Part shown: positions 1 to 5,175 of the stretch, piece after piece | Numbering within the stretch: the stretch's first letter is position 1 | Layout of the letters: the number at the start of each line of letters is the position of its first letter | From: an uncultured Bacteroidales bacterium | Lineage (GTDB): Bacteria > Bacteroidota > Bacteroidia > Bacteroidales > UBA932 | Direction of reading: 5' to 3' | DNA length: 5,225 bases | Assembly: GCA_937901105.1 (NCBI GenBank) | Contig: CALCHD010000155.1 | Span: 1 to 5,225 of the forward strand | Translations under genes and position numbers: made by a program | The notes under the pieces: generated by a model | Seen by the model: only the letters and a program-made list of their open reading frames with translations | Told to the model about the DNA's origin: nothing | Database searches by the model: none

Positions 1-321
1 CCACTCCTCTACAGGAGGAACACCCTGTACTCCCGACAAATATCTGCTCCAAGGCTCCACATCAGATTTGTAGAAAGCATCAGCACATGGCCTAACCTGG
101 AAGATAACAGCATTGCAACCTGCAGTCTGCATAGAATCCAGAACCTCCACAAACATATCCTGAACCTCCTGGCGGCTCATATCCTTAATTTTGGTATTGC
201 CCACAATGTGAATCCATCCGCCTCTGAACTCTCTTCCTGTATTGTCCTGGACTTCAGCCGAACAACCTTGCAAAGCTCCTGAAACAAGAGCTGCCAAAAT
301 AATCACAAACAGTTTTTTCAT
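1..321 (-). CDS. GH10-like (GHL10/DUF187) family lipoprotein, 3' end cut off by window edge
   Basis: The first 107 codons of a minus-strand gene are present; the rest lies beyond base 1. Residues 1-20 form a lipoprotein signal peptide: Lys2-Lys3, a hydrophobic stretch, then lipobox LQGC with Cys20. The mature part opens with REFRGGWIHIVGN (30-42), followed by the helix-strand pair MQTAGCNAVIFQVRP (64-78), then ADAFY and EPWSRYLSGVQGVPP (89-103). These are hallmark N-terminal motifs of the glycosyl-hydrolase-like 10 family (PF02638), a TIM-barrel family often seen as Bacteroidales surface or periplasmic lipoproteins of about 500 residues. The substrate cannot be told, because the barrel's catalytic part is missing. 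The ATG at 321 is chosen because the ATG at 326 meets a stop after one more codon. The gene starts 12 nt after the phosphatase stop, so they are probably co-transcribed. The family call is firm; the sugar substrate is unknown. Confidence 0.85.
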   Translation of the reverse strand, partial: MKKLFVIILAALVSGALQGCSAEVQDNTGREFRGGWIHIVGNTKIKDMSRQEVQDMFVEVLDSMQTAGCNAVIFQVRPCADAFYKSDVEPWSRYLSGVQGVPPVEEW

Positions 322-333
322 ATCATCAAGTTT

Positions 334-1554
334 TTAGAATTCAACACCCATTGCCTTGCAGATCTTCTTTGGAATATCTGTATTGTCCTGCCTTCCGGCA
401 AACATCCCGCTCCCGGCTCCTACAGCAAAAACAGGAACAGCTCCGCCAGTGTGCGATGCAGTTGTCCAGCCTATCTGCGCAACTATAGAAAGCGAGTCTT
501 TTGAAATGCCGTTCATATAGTTTGAAACATCCGTGCCTTCTGTTGCCGCCTGTCCTGCCGGCCTAACCACAGAAAGGTCATATGCATAACCCTTTTCCCT
601 TCCAAGTGTAACGCCACCTGTCTCATGGTCTGCTGTCACTACAATAAGGGTCTCCTGCGGATGCTTCTTGTAGAACTCATAAGCAACTGCAATTGCCTGG
701 TCAAAGTCAAGCATCTCAAAGATGGTTCCGGCCAAATCATTTGAATGGGCAGCCCAGTCTATTTTGCCGCCCTCAACCATAAGGAAGAAACCTTTGCTAT
801 TATCAAGGAAATCAATGGCACTCTCAACAACTTCGGGAAGCGTAAGGTCCCCTTCAACTCTCTCTGAAACATAAGGAAGGTCATTATTTCTCTTCTCCTT
901 CTGCTGGAATAGGATCATCTTCTCTGCCCCATCCTTCACCTTTGCATACTCCTCTACTCCGTATGCAATAGAGTAACCGTTTTCAGCGGCAAGATCATAT
1001 AGGGATTTCTCTGCCTCCCTCTTGTCTTGCGCTCCATAGAAGCCGCCCCCGCCAAAGAACTCAAAACCTGAAACAGCCAACTGCTCACCAATGCCATAAT
1101 AATCACTTCTGGCAGTAGAGTTTGCATAGAAAGAACCAGGAGTTGCATGATCTATAGTAACTGATGTAGTAACACCAACTGGAAAACCAGCATTATGAAT
1201 CTTATATGATATTGCAGTAAGATTTGAGCTATCAGGAGCTGTACCCAACATGCCGTTGTTTGTTTGGGTGCCGGTAGCCAGAGCAGTGCCTGCAGCTGAA
1301 GAGCAGGTGATGTACTTGTTGGCAGAATAGGATGTAGCCATTCCCATTACAGGGAATTGGGTGAAGCAAAGGGGCGCGTTGCCAATCTTCCCTTCAACTG
1401 TGGCCTTATACCCCTCTGTAAGGGAAATGTGGGAGAACCCCATACCGTCTCCTATAAAATAAAATACATACTTTGCCTGCTTCTGTCCCGAGCAAGAAAC
1501 AGCCATTATTGCGATTGCTGCAAAGAGCAGCAATTTATTGAAACATTTCATCAT
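334..1554 (-). CDS. phoA: Alkaline phosphatase (PhoA family), predicted lipoprotein
   Basis: A 406-residue phosphomonoesterase of the PhoA family (PF00245), expected to release phosphate from organic esters in the periplasm or at the membrane. Numbered from the ATG at 1554: residues 1-21 are a lipoprotein signal ending in AVSC (Cys21). FIGDGMG carries metal ligand Asp36, and TCSSAAGTALATG carries the presumed nucleophile Ser85. IDHATPGSFYAN has Asp135/His136, MVEGGKIDWAAH has Glu261, Asp266 and His270, TADHETGG has Asp309/His310, and ASHTGG has His368. All expected zinc and magnesium ligands therefore have counterparts. In the nucleophile motif, Cys84 replaces the Asp found in E. coli PhoA. 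ATGs at 1554 and 1551 are equally good starts. The frame stays open to an ATG at 1629, but that start would translate through the upstream terminator and lies ahead of the promoter, so it is rejected. No Pho-box-like operator was recognised. The family call is firm; the natural substrate is not known. Confidence 0.93.
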   Translation of the reverse strand: MMKCFNKLLLFAAIAIMAVSCSGQKQAKYVFYFIGDGMGFSHISLTEGYKATVEGKIGNAPLCFTQFPVMGMATSYSANKYITCSSAAGTALATGTQTNNGMLGTAPDSSNLTAISYKIHNAGFPVGVTTSVTIDHATPGSFYANSTARSDYYGIGEQLAVSGFEFFGGGGFYGAQDKREAEKSLYDLAAENGYSIAYGVEEYAKVKDGAEKMILFQQKEKRNNDLPYVSERVEGDLTLPEVVESAIDFLDNSKGFFLMVEGGKIDWAAHSNDLAGTIFEMLDFDQAIAVAYEFYKKHPQETLIVVTADHETGGVTLGREKGYAYDLSVVRPAGQAATEGTDVSNYMNGISKDSLSIVAQIGWTTASHTGGAVPVFAVGAGSGMFAGRQDNTDIPKKICKAMGVEF

Positions 1555-1576
1555 ATTATTGAATTTTAGACAAACG

Positions 1577-1584
1577 CAAATATA
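1577..1584 (-). promoter_or_regulatory. Bacteroides-type -7 promoter element for the phosphatase operon
   Basis: The minus strand reads TATATTTG here, an exact match to the Bacteroides housekeeping -7 consensus TAnnTTTG. Transcription would begin a few bases downstream, near 1571, giving a leader of roughly 17-20 nt before the ATG at 1554 or 1551. No TTG sits at the usual -33 spacing; the only TTTG upstream (1602-1599) is 14 bp away, which is short. This element favours the short start of the phosphatase gene. Confidence 0.6.
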
Positions 1585-1585
1585 C

Positions 1586-1610
1586 AAAAAAAGGGTGGCA
1601 AACGCCACCC
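1586..1610 (-). terminator. Rho-independent terminator of the exbB-exbD operon
   Basis: Read on the minus strand: GGGTGGC, loop GTTT, GCCACCC, then seven T residues (1592-1586). The perfect 7-bp GC-rich stem with a U-tract lies about 30 nt after the stop codon of the last exbD gene, so it ends the ExbB/ExbD operon. In the plus direction only a poor CTTTCTT tail follows, so it is mainly one-way. Confidence 0.93.
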
Positions 1611-1639
1611 CTTTCTTGTTTATATTCAAACTCTACAGA

Positions 1640-2113
1640 TTATCTTACCTGGTCTACAGTTCTAGCCGAGTACATAATCTTTAGAGCAGAACAACGTCTG
1701 AGCTCTTGTTTAACATCACTGATGATACCCATACGAACATTCTCGTCTGCTTTGATAACAGTTGTCATGAACGGACGGTCACCCTCACCCATAGCCTCAC
1801 GCTCTACAGCAATGAAGTCACGGATATCTGAAACGTTTCTGAAAGAATCGTTCAACTGGATACGTGCGTCAGTACCATACTCTGCCTGTTTATCTTTAAC
1901 AGGGGTACCAATATTGATGTATGAAGCCAAGTCTTTACGCTCCAATTTTGCTGTCTCTGATGCCTCTGGTAGTTTTACCATAACAAGCTTCTCACCCTCA
2001 CGCATGGTAGTTGACACCATGAAGAAGAAGATAAGCATAAAGATAATATCAGAAGTAGAAGACATTGAGAAACTTGCAAGCTGTCTCTTACCTTTATTTC
2101 TAAATTTTGCCAT
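1640..2113 (-). CDS. exbD: ExbD/TolR-family biopolymer transport protein (second ExbD)
   Basis: A 157-residue ExbD/TolR-family protein (PF02472). ExbD partners ExbB in an inner-membrane proton channel that energises TonB for outer-membrane uptake. After a basic cytoplasmic N-terminus (residues 1-12), a single membrane helix spans about 20-37, in STSDIIFMLIFFFMVSTTM. It carries the conserved proton-carrying aspartate, here Asp22. The periplasmic domain follows and ends with the typical ExbD segment TTVIKADENVRMGIISDVK (117-135). Length is close to E. coli ExbD (about 141). It starts 16 nt after the preceding exbD stop and has a strong AGGAGGT ribosome binding site, unlike the other operon members. 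It is the last gene before the terminator. The family call is firm; whether it serves TonB or a Tol-like system cannot be settled from sequence alone. Confidence 0.93.
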   Translation of the reverse strand: MAKFRNKGKRQLASFSMSSTSDIIFMLIFFFMVSTTMREGEKLVMVKLPEASETAKLERKDLASYINIGTPVKDKQAEYGTDARIQLNDSFRNVSDIRDFIAVEREAMGEGDRPFMTTVIKADENVRMGIISDVKQELRRCSALKIMYSARTVDQVR

Positions 2114-2120
2114 CTCTATT

Positions 2121-2127
2121 ACCTCCT
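2121..2127 (-). promoter_or_regulatory. Strong Shine-Dalgarno site for the second exbD
   Basis: The minus strand reads AGGAGGT, seven bases before the ATG at 2113. It is a near-full match to the anti-Shine-Dalgarno sequence and fixes this start. Upstream exbB, the 136-residue gene and the first exbD have only A/T-rich leaders, so translation of this last gene may be set separately. Confidence 0.85.
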
Positions 2128-2129
2128 AA

Positions 2130-2708
2130 TTATCTTTTTTTAGAAACATCTTTAGGCTCTGCCTCTGAAATGGACTGAGGGATAGCCTCACGAACAATCT
2201 TCTGCTGATCTTTATCCAAGTCACGGTATTTAGAGCCAAAATTACTCATTGCAAAATCATCACGGATCTCGTTAAACGCTTTTACAATCTCATTCTGAAC
2301 TTTAAGATAAGCGCTATAACTTGTACCACGGTCATTCTGCAAAGAAACAACACCTTTTGAAACGGCATACTGGCCAAATCCTTCGATGTCCTTCATCTCT
2401 TTCTCAGGAAGAGACTCACTATTGGCTGGGTTAAGGATGAACTCCTTGATTTTATCTTTAACCTGTGTTACATCCATAGGAGTACCACCAGCCAAAATTC
2501 TATCTTGTGCGTTAATTCTAACAACAACAATGTTTCTGCGGTTTACTTTGATATCCTGCTGTTTCTGATTCTCATCTGGCATAGGAGGAAGACGTCTGTC
2601 AAGACCTTTGTCAACATCCATTGTAGTAGCAACCAAGAAGAAGATAAGCAACAAGAACGCAATATCACCAGTTGATGTTGTATTTAACGCTGGAAGTGGT
2701 TTTGCCAT
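2130..2708 (-). CDS. exbD: ExbD/TolR-family biopolymer transport protein (first ExbD, extended form)
   Basis: A 192-residue ExbD-family protein, the first of two ExbDs in the operon. The short N-terminus MAKPLPALNT leads into one membrane helix (about 12-30, STGDIAFLLLIFFLVATTM), in which Asp15 is the conserved membrane aspartate. The following RRLPPMP is the usual ExbD periplasmic linker. Residues 58-95 form the first periplasmic part. VVSLQNDRGTSYSAYLKVQN (120-139) is the motif typical of the longer Bacteroidota ExbD type. The last 40 residues are charged (Lys/Asp/Glu-rich, ending SKKR) and make it about 50 residues longer than E. coli ExbD. The start at 2708 lies 18 nt after the preceding stop, with an A/T-rich leader and no Shine-Dalgarno site. 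Paired with the second ExbD it may form a mixed ExbD dimer inside the ExbB ring; that is inference. Confidence 0.92.
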   Translation of the reverse strand: MAKPLPALNTTSTGDIAFLLLIFFLVATTMDVDKGLDRRLPPMPDENQKQQDIKVNRRNIVVVRINAQDRILAGGTPMDVTQVKDKIKEFILNPANSESLPEKEMKDIEGFGQYAVSKGVVSLQNDRGTSYSAYLKVQNEIVKAFNEIRDDFAMSNFGSKYRDLDKDQQKIVREAIPQSISEAEPKDVSKKR

Positions 2709-2726
2709 ATCTTTTTTACGGTTTTA

Positions 2727-3137
2727 TTATTTACTAAACATACTTTTTAGACTACCTGCGATGATTGCGATAAATGATACAGCAATCAAAAGACCTGCAG
2801 CCATTACACCACCGTCGGTAAATTTCAAATCTGAAGCAGATGGCTCTACGCTGGTTGAAACACCCTCAAGTGGTGCCTCGCTAGAGAACAATACTGCTAC
2901 AACAACTACTACTGCAAAGATGCCATAAGCAATCAATGAAGACTTCTGAACTTTCTTGCCTGATCTGAAGAAAAGAGGAAGTGCAATCATACTTACAAGA
3001 GCTATAGCTACAAGTACGTATGCCCAATTCAAGATTGTTGACACCATAGTCTCAGGAGTACCCATTGCATAGAAAGCAATGATAAGCACAGCTGAAACAG
3101 CTAGTAGTAAATAATATAAATATTTTACTAGTTTCAT
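2727..3137 (-). CDS. Conserved-looking four-helix membrane protein of an ExbB/ExbD operon, function unknown
   Basis: A 136-residue hydrophobic protein that I cannot assign to a named family. Four membrane segments are visible at about residues 5-24, 37-57, 67-84 and 109-129. The basic stretch RSGKKVQKS (58-66) lies between helices 2 and 3. The loop 85-108 is acidic and Ser-rich (SSEAPLEGVS onward) and sits between helices 3 and 4. With basic residues at both ends and in loop 2, the likely topology has both ends and loop 2 in the cytoplasm and the acidic loop in the periplasm. There is no signal peptide beyond the first helix. The gene starts 6 nt after exbB and ends 18 nt before the first exbD, so it is made together with the channel. 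An accessory subunit or assembly factor of the ExbB/ExbD complex is the natural guess from position only. Confidence 0.85.
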   Translation of the reverse strand: MKLVKYLYYLLLAVSAVLIIAFYAMGTPETMVSTILNWAYVLVAIALVSMIALPLFFRSGKKVQKSSLIAYGIFAVVVVVAVLFSSEAPLEGVSTSVEPSASDLKFTDGGVMAAGLLIAVSFIAIIAGSLKSMFSK

Positions 3138-3143
3138 TTCAAA

Positions 3144-3893
3144 TTATTTTTTTGCTTTTACTAAAATGTCGATCAATGATACTGAAGCATCCTCCATAGT
3201 GATAACTAGACCCTCAATTTTTGCAGTGATATAGTTGAAGAACACCTGAAGAATAAGAGCTACGATCAAACCGGCAACTGTAGTAATCAACGCAACTTTA
3301 ATACCTGAAGCTACAACGATAGGTGAAATGTCACCAGCAGCCTGGATAGCATCAAATGCACCGATCATACCGATAACTGTACCCAAGAAACCAAGGTTTG
3401 GAGACATTGCGATGAACAATGACAACCAAGTAAGGCCAGTCTCAAGCTGAGCAGCCTGAACACCACCGTAAGAGATAACTGATTTCTCAACAGCCTCTAG
3501 ACCCTGATCCATTCTGCTAAGACCCTGGTAGAAGATAGAAGCAACTGGACCACGAGTGTTGCGGCAAACCTCAAGAGCAGCCTCTACACCACCGTTAGCA
3601 AGAGCCTCCTCAACTTTAGCGATAAGTTTAGAAGTGTTGGTAGTTGAAAGTGAAAGGTAAATGATTCTCTCAATTGCAACTGCTAGACCAAGGATAAGAC
3701 ATAGAAGGATTGAAGCCATGAAGCCTACACCACCATCAATGAATTTAGCTTTGATCTGCTGGTAAACTGGTGCCTCAGATGAAGCGCCTGCTAGAAGCTC
3801 CTGAGCTGCAGCGTCATTAGTCTGAGCTACTACATCATTAGCAGCTAGAGCTACGAAGCCGATAACTGCCAAAAACATGAAAAATTTTTTCAT
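3144..3893 (-). CDS. exbB: MotA/TolQ/ExbB-family proton channel protein
   Basis: A 249-residue ExbB/TolQ-family protein (PF01618), the ring-forming subunit of the inner-membrane proton channel that powers TonB. The N-terminus MKKFFMFLAVIGFVALA looks like a signal peptide, probably cleaved near residues 23-25 (VVAQT); this extra segment occurs in longer ExbBs. Three membrane helices follow: about 54-80 (ending AIERIIYL), 155-182 (with the family signature GFLGTVIGMIGAF, 168-180) and 194-220 (VALITTVAGLIVALI). Thr172 and Thr204/205 match the conserved channel threonines of ExbB helices 2 and 3. The cytoplasmic domain lies between helices 1 and 2 (about 85-150). It is first in its operon. The 119-bp upstream gap is A/T-rich with two inverted repeats but no convincing promoter. 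The start is supported by the signal peptide. Confidence 0.95.
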   Translation of the reverse strand: MKKFFMFLAVIGFVALAANDVVAQTNDAAAQELLAGASSEAPVYQQIKAKFIDGGVGFMASILLCLILGLAVAIERIIYLSLSTTNTSKLIAKVEEALANGGVEAALEVCRNTRGPVASIFYQGLSRMDQGLEAVEKSVISYGGVQAAQLETGLTWLSLFIAMSPNLGFLGTVIGMIGAFDAIQAAGDISPIVVASGIKVALITTVAGLIVALILQVFFNYITAKIEGLVITMEDASVSLIDILVKAKK

Positions 3894-3936
3894 AATTTTT
3901 TTTGAAATTTTTTAATTAAACAATGTATTTAAATAG

Positions 3937-3961
3937 TTATAGTTTTGTGTTCACACTATAA
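3937..3961. repeat. Nested inverted repeat upstream of exbB (possible operator)
   Basis: Perfect 7-bp arms TTATAGT (3937-3943) and ACTATAA (3955-3961) enclose an off-centre palindrome GTGT-TC-ACAC (3947-3956). It lies 44-68 bp upstream of the exbB start in the only sizeable gap before the operon. The TGTG/CACA core resembles CRP/FNR-type half-sites, but no regulator can be named. It could also be a weak hairpin. Confidence 0.4.
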
Positions 3962-3969
3962 TTTCCGCG

Positions 3970-4020
3970 CAATTTAGGTAAAAAAATCCAAACTACAGCA
4001 ATTTTATTGTCCCTAAATTG
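3970..4020. repeat. 9-bp inverted repeat flanking the ansA stop
   Basis: CAATTTAGG (3970-3978) and CCTAAATTG (4012-4020) are perfect reverse complements separated by 33 nt. The right arm includes the TAG stop of the asparaginase gene. In the minus-strand transcript it could fold as a long-looped hairpin, but no U-tract follows, so it is not a standard terminator. No clear terminator was found between this gene and exbB. Confidence 0.35.
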
Positions 4021-4921
4021 TTATCTCACCCCTCAAATTGCTGTTTAACAACTCTTTAGCTTTAGATAAATCATTTGTCTGGCCCAGCACATAGAACATC
4101 TTTGCAAGTGCTGCCTCAATTGTACTGTCGTATCCGCTTATAACCCCCTCGTTCTTGAGTGCAATGCCGGTAGCGTATGCATCCATATCCACCTTGCCGG
4201 CCTGGCACTGTGTCACATTGAGCACCAGAAGCCCCCTGCGCACTGCATTCTTTATTCTCTCTGTGAACCACTCCGCCGTAGGGGCATTTCCGGAACCGAA
4301 AGTTTCAAGCACCACTCCTCTGATCCCTTCCATTCCCAGTATGGCATCCATAACCTCCGGAGTGATGCCCGGGAATATCCTCAACACCGCCACCCTTGTA
4401 TCTAGGGCAGTTGATATCTTCAGAGGCTCTGAGAAGCTGTCGGGAACAAGAATATTGTTGGGATTGAACTTGATATGGATTCCCACATCGGCCAGGACAG
4501 GGAAGTTTGCAGACCTGAATGCCCTGAAGTTCTCTGCATTGTACTTGGTAGTACGGTTACCCCTGTAAAGATGCGCATCAAAATAGATGCACACCTCTGG
4601 CACTACGGGATTGCCGTTCTCATCAGAAGATGAAGCAATCTCTATAGAAGATATGAGGTTCTCCTTTCCGTCCGTACGGAGCATGCCAATGGGAAGCTGG
4701 CTTCCGGTAAGGACTACCGGCTTTGCCAAGTTTTCAAACATGAAACTTAACGCAGAGGCAGTGTATGACATTGTATCTGTACCATGAAGCACTACAAAGC
4801 CGTCATATCTGCTGTAGTTTTCCTGAATCATCCTGGCCGGGTCCATTCCCTTTTCTTCCAGATATTCAATCACTATCTGTTTCATATCAAATCCACCATG
4901 GTCACATGCTAATGCTATCAT
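4013..4921 (-). CDS. ansA: Chimeric gene: RpiB-like N-terminus fused to N-truncated type I L-asparaginase
   Basis: The frame encodes 302 residues. Residues 1-26 (starting MIALACDHGGFDMKQ, then a YLEEKG helix end) match the opening of ribose-5-phosphate isomerase B, including its substrate-binding CDHxGF motif. From about residue 27-30 onward the protein is cytoplasmic-type L-asparaginase I: ENYSRYDGFVVLHGTDTM (34-51, with catalytic Thr48-Asp49), TASALSFMFENL, VVLTGSQLPIG, RGNRTTK (120-126, catalytic Lys126), FGSGNAP, NVTQCQAGKVDM, ISGYDSTIEA, then the C-terminus LRGEITI. Type I enzymes are about 340 residues and begin with a TGGTIGM segment holding the first catalytic Thr, with a conserved Tyr nearby. 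Both are absent, so normal Asn hydrolysis is unlikely. A strong AGGAGGA site six bases before the ATG fixes the start. The simplest reading is an in-frame deletion joining neighbouring rpiB and ansA, or an assembly chimera. Downstream lies the exbB operon. Confidence 0.88.
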   Translation of the reverse strand: MIALACDHGGFDMKQIVIEYLEEKGMDPARMIQENYSRYDGFVVLHGTDTMSYTASALSFMFENLAKPVVLTGSQLPIGMLRTDGKENLISSIEIASSSDENGNPVVPEVCIYFDAHLYRGNRTTKYNAENFRAFRSANFPVLADVGIHIKFNPNNILVPDSFSEPLKISTALDTRVAVLRIFPGITPEVMDAILGMEGIRGVVLETFGSGNAPTAEWFTERIKNAVRRGLLVLNVTQCQAGKVDMDAYATGIALKNEGVISGYDSTIEAALAKMFYVLGQTNDLSKAKELLNSNLRGEITI

Positions 4922-4927
4922 AATTTT

Positions 4928-4934
4928 TCCTCCT
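4928..4934 (-). promoter_or_regulatory. Strong Shine-Dalgarno site for the RpiB-AnsA chimera
   Basis: The minus strand reads AGGAGGA, six bases before the ATG at 4921. It decides the start codon and supports the RpiB-like residues as the translated N-terminus. Such a strong site is uncommon in Bacteroidota. Confidence 0.85.
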
Positions 4935-4936
4935 AT

Positions 4937-4973
4937 AAAAAAATAAAAACGTTCCTGAAAAATATCTAGGAAC
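4937..4973 (-). terminator. Hairpin plus U-tract in the leader of the chimera (terminator or attenuator candidate)
   Basis: On the minus strand, GTTCCT (4973-4968) pairs with AGGAAC (4956-4951) across an 11-nt loop and is followed by G, T5, A, T7 (4950-4937). The stem is only 6 bp, so it would be a weak intrinsic terminator. It ends two bases before the Shine-Dalgarno site of the downstream gene. It could end an upstream minus-strand transcript or attenuate the leader. The same repeat could be an operator between divergent genes. Confidence 0.4.
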
Positions 4974-4989
4974 TGTAATAGAATTTAAC

Positions 4990-5175
4990 ATGTTTCGATT
5001 TGAAACAAACGAATGTTGCGAAAAACTTGTAAAAGAATTTTCAAATTCTCCTGAATGGTTAGATTTATCGACAGATAATACCCAGTACGAAGTGTCGGTT
5101 CCCAACATTTCACTGGGCGGGGCTGCACCCTCGACCTGCACAAATGGCTGCGCCCTCTGTACACCTGCCAGATAA
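4990..5175 (+). CDS. Short Cys-rich reading frame with Cx3Cx2C motif; small peptide or broken gene
   Basis: The only plus-strand frame that looks coding, 61 residues, running opposite to all the other genes. I do not recognise a close family. It has an acidic/Lys-rich first part (residues 1-35, with Cys9-Cys10 and EKLVKEFSNSPEWLDL), then ISLGG (40-44), then APSTCTNGCALCTPAR to the stop. Cys49-x3-Cys53-x2-Cys56 is the spacing used by radical SAM enzymes to bind their iron-sulfur cluster. Equally, a Gly-Gly followed by a Ser/Thr/Cys-rich tail recalls secreted peptide precursors. No Shine-Dalgarno or -7 element lies upstream of the ATG, and the same frame stays open back to 4924 with plausible codons, so the true 5' end may be lost. 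A coding-like sequence continues in the next frame past the stop. Both the gene and its identity are uncertain. Confidence 0.4.
   Translation: MFRFETNECCEKLVKEFSNSPEWLDLSTDNTQYEVSVPNISLGGAAPSTCTNGCALCTPAR

Noticed and set aside
1555..1629. A 25-residue N-terminal extension of the phosphatase, from an ATG at 1629
   Set aside because: It would be translated from the terminator stem and from upstream of the -7 element, and it puts a second hydrophobic stretch ahead of a complete lipoprotein signal.
1722..2129. Plus-strand open frame of 135 codons opposite the second exbD
   Set aside because: It is an antisense shadow of a well-supported exbD gene, with no motif of its own and no start signal.
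2608..2928. Plus-strand open frame of 106 codons across the first exbD and the membrane protein gene
   Set aside because: It overlaps two firm minus-strand genes, and its Thr/Ala repeats mirror the Val/Ala-rich helices on the other strand.
3894..4012. A -7 promoter element for exbB
   Set aside because: The best minus-strand candidates (TACATTGT, TAAAATTG, TAGTTTGG) each miss the TAnnTTTG consensus, and none has a TTG at -33 spacing. A promoter may exist but I cannot place it.
4155..4568. Plus-strand open frame of 137 codons opposite the asparaginase
   Set aside because: It is a shadow of the conserved asparaginase frame, with no recognisable domain.
4955..4966. TATTTTTC on the minus strand as a -7 element for the chimera
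   Set aside because: It has one mismatch to consensus, lies inside the hairpin loop and stem, and has no -33 TTG upstream.
4902..5141. Minus-strand open frame of 79 codons at the right edge
   Set aside because: It overlaps the chimera start and its ribosome binding site, runs through the hairpin and U-tract, and shows no motif. The plus-strand frame looks more coding.
5110..5170. Possible cloning-vector sequence at the right end, because of Sal/Pst-like strings
   Set aside because: CTCGACCTGCA and CTGCAG are short chance similarities; no longer polylinker sequence is present and a coding frame runs through.
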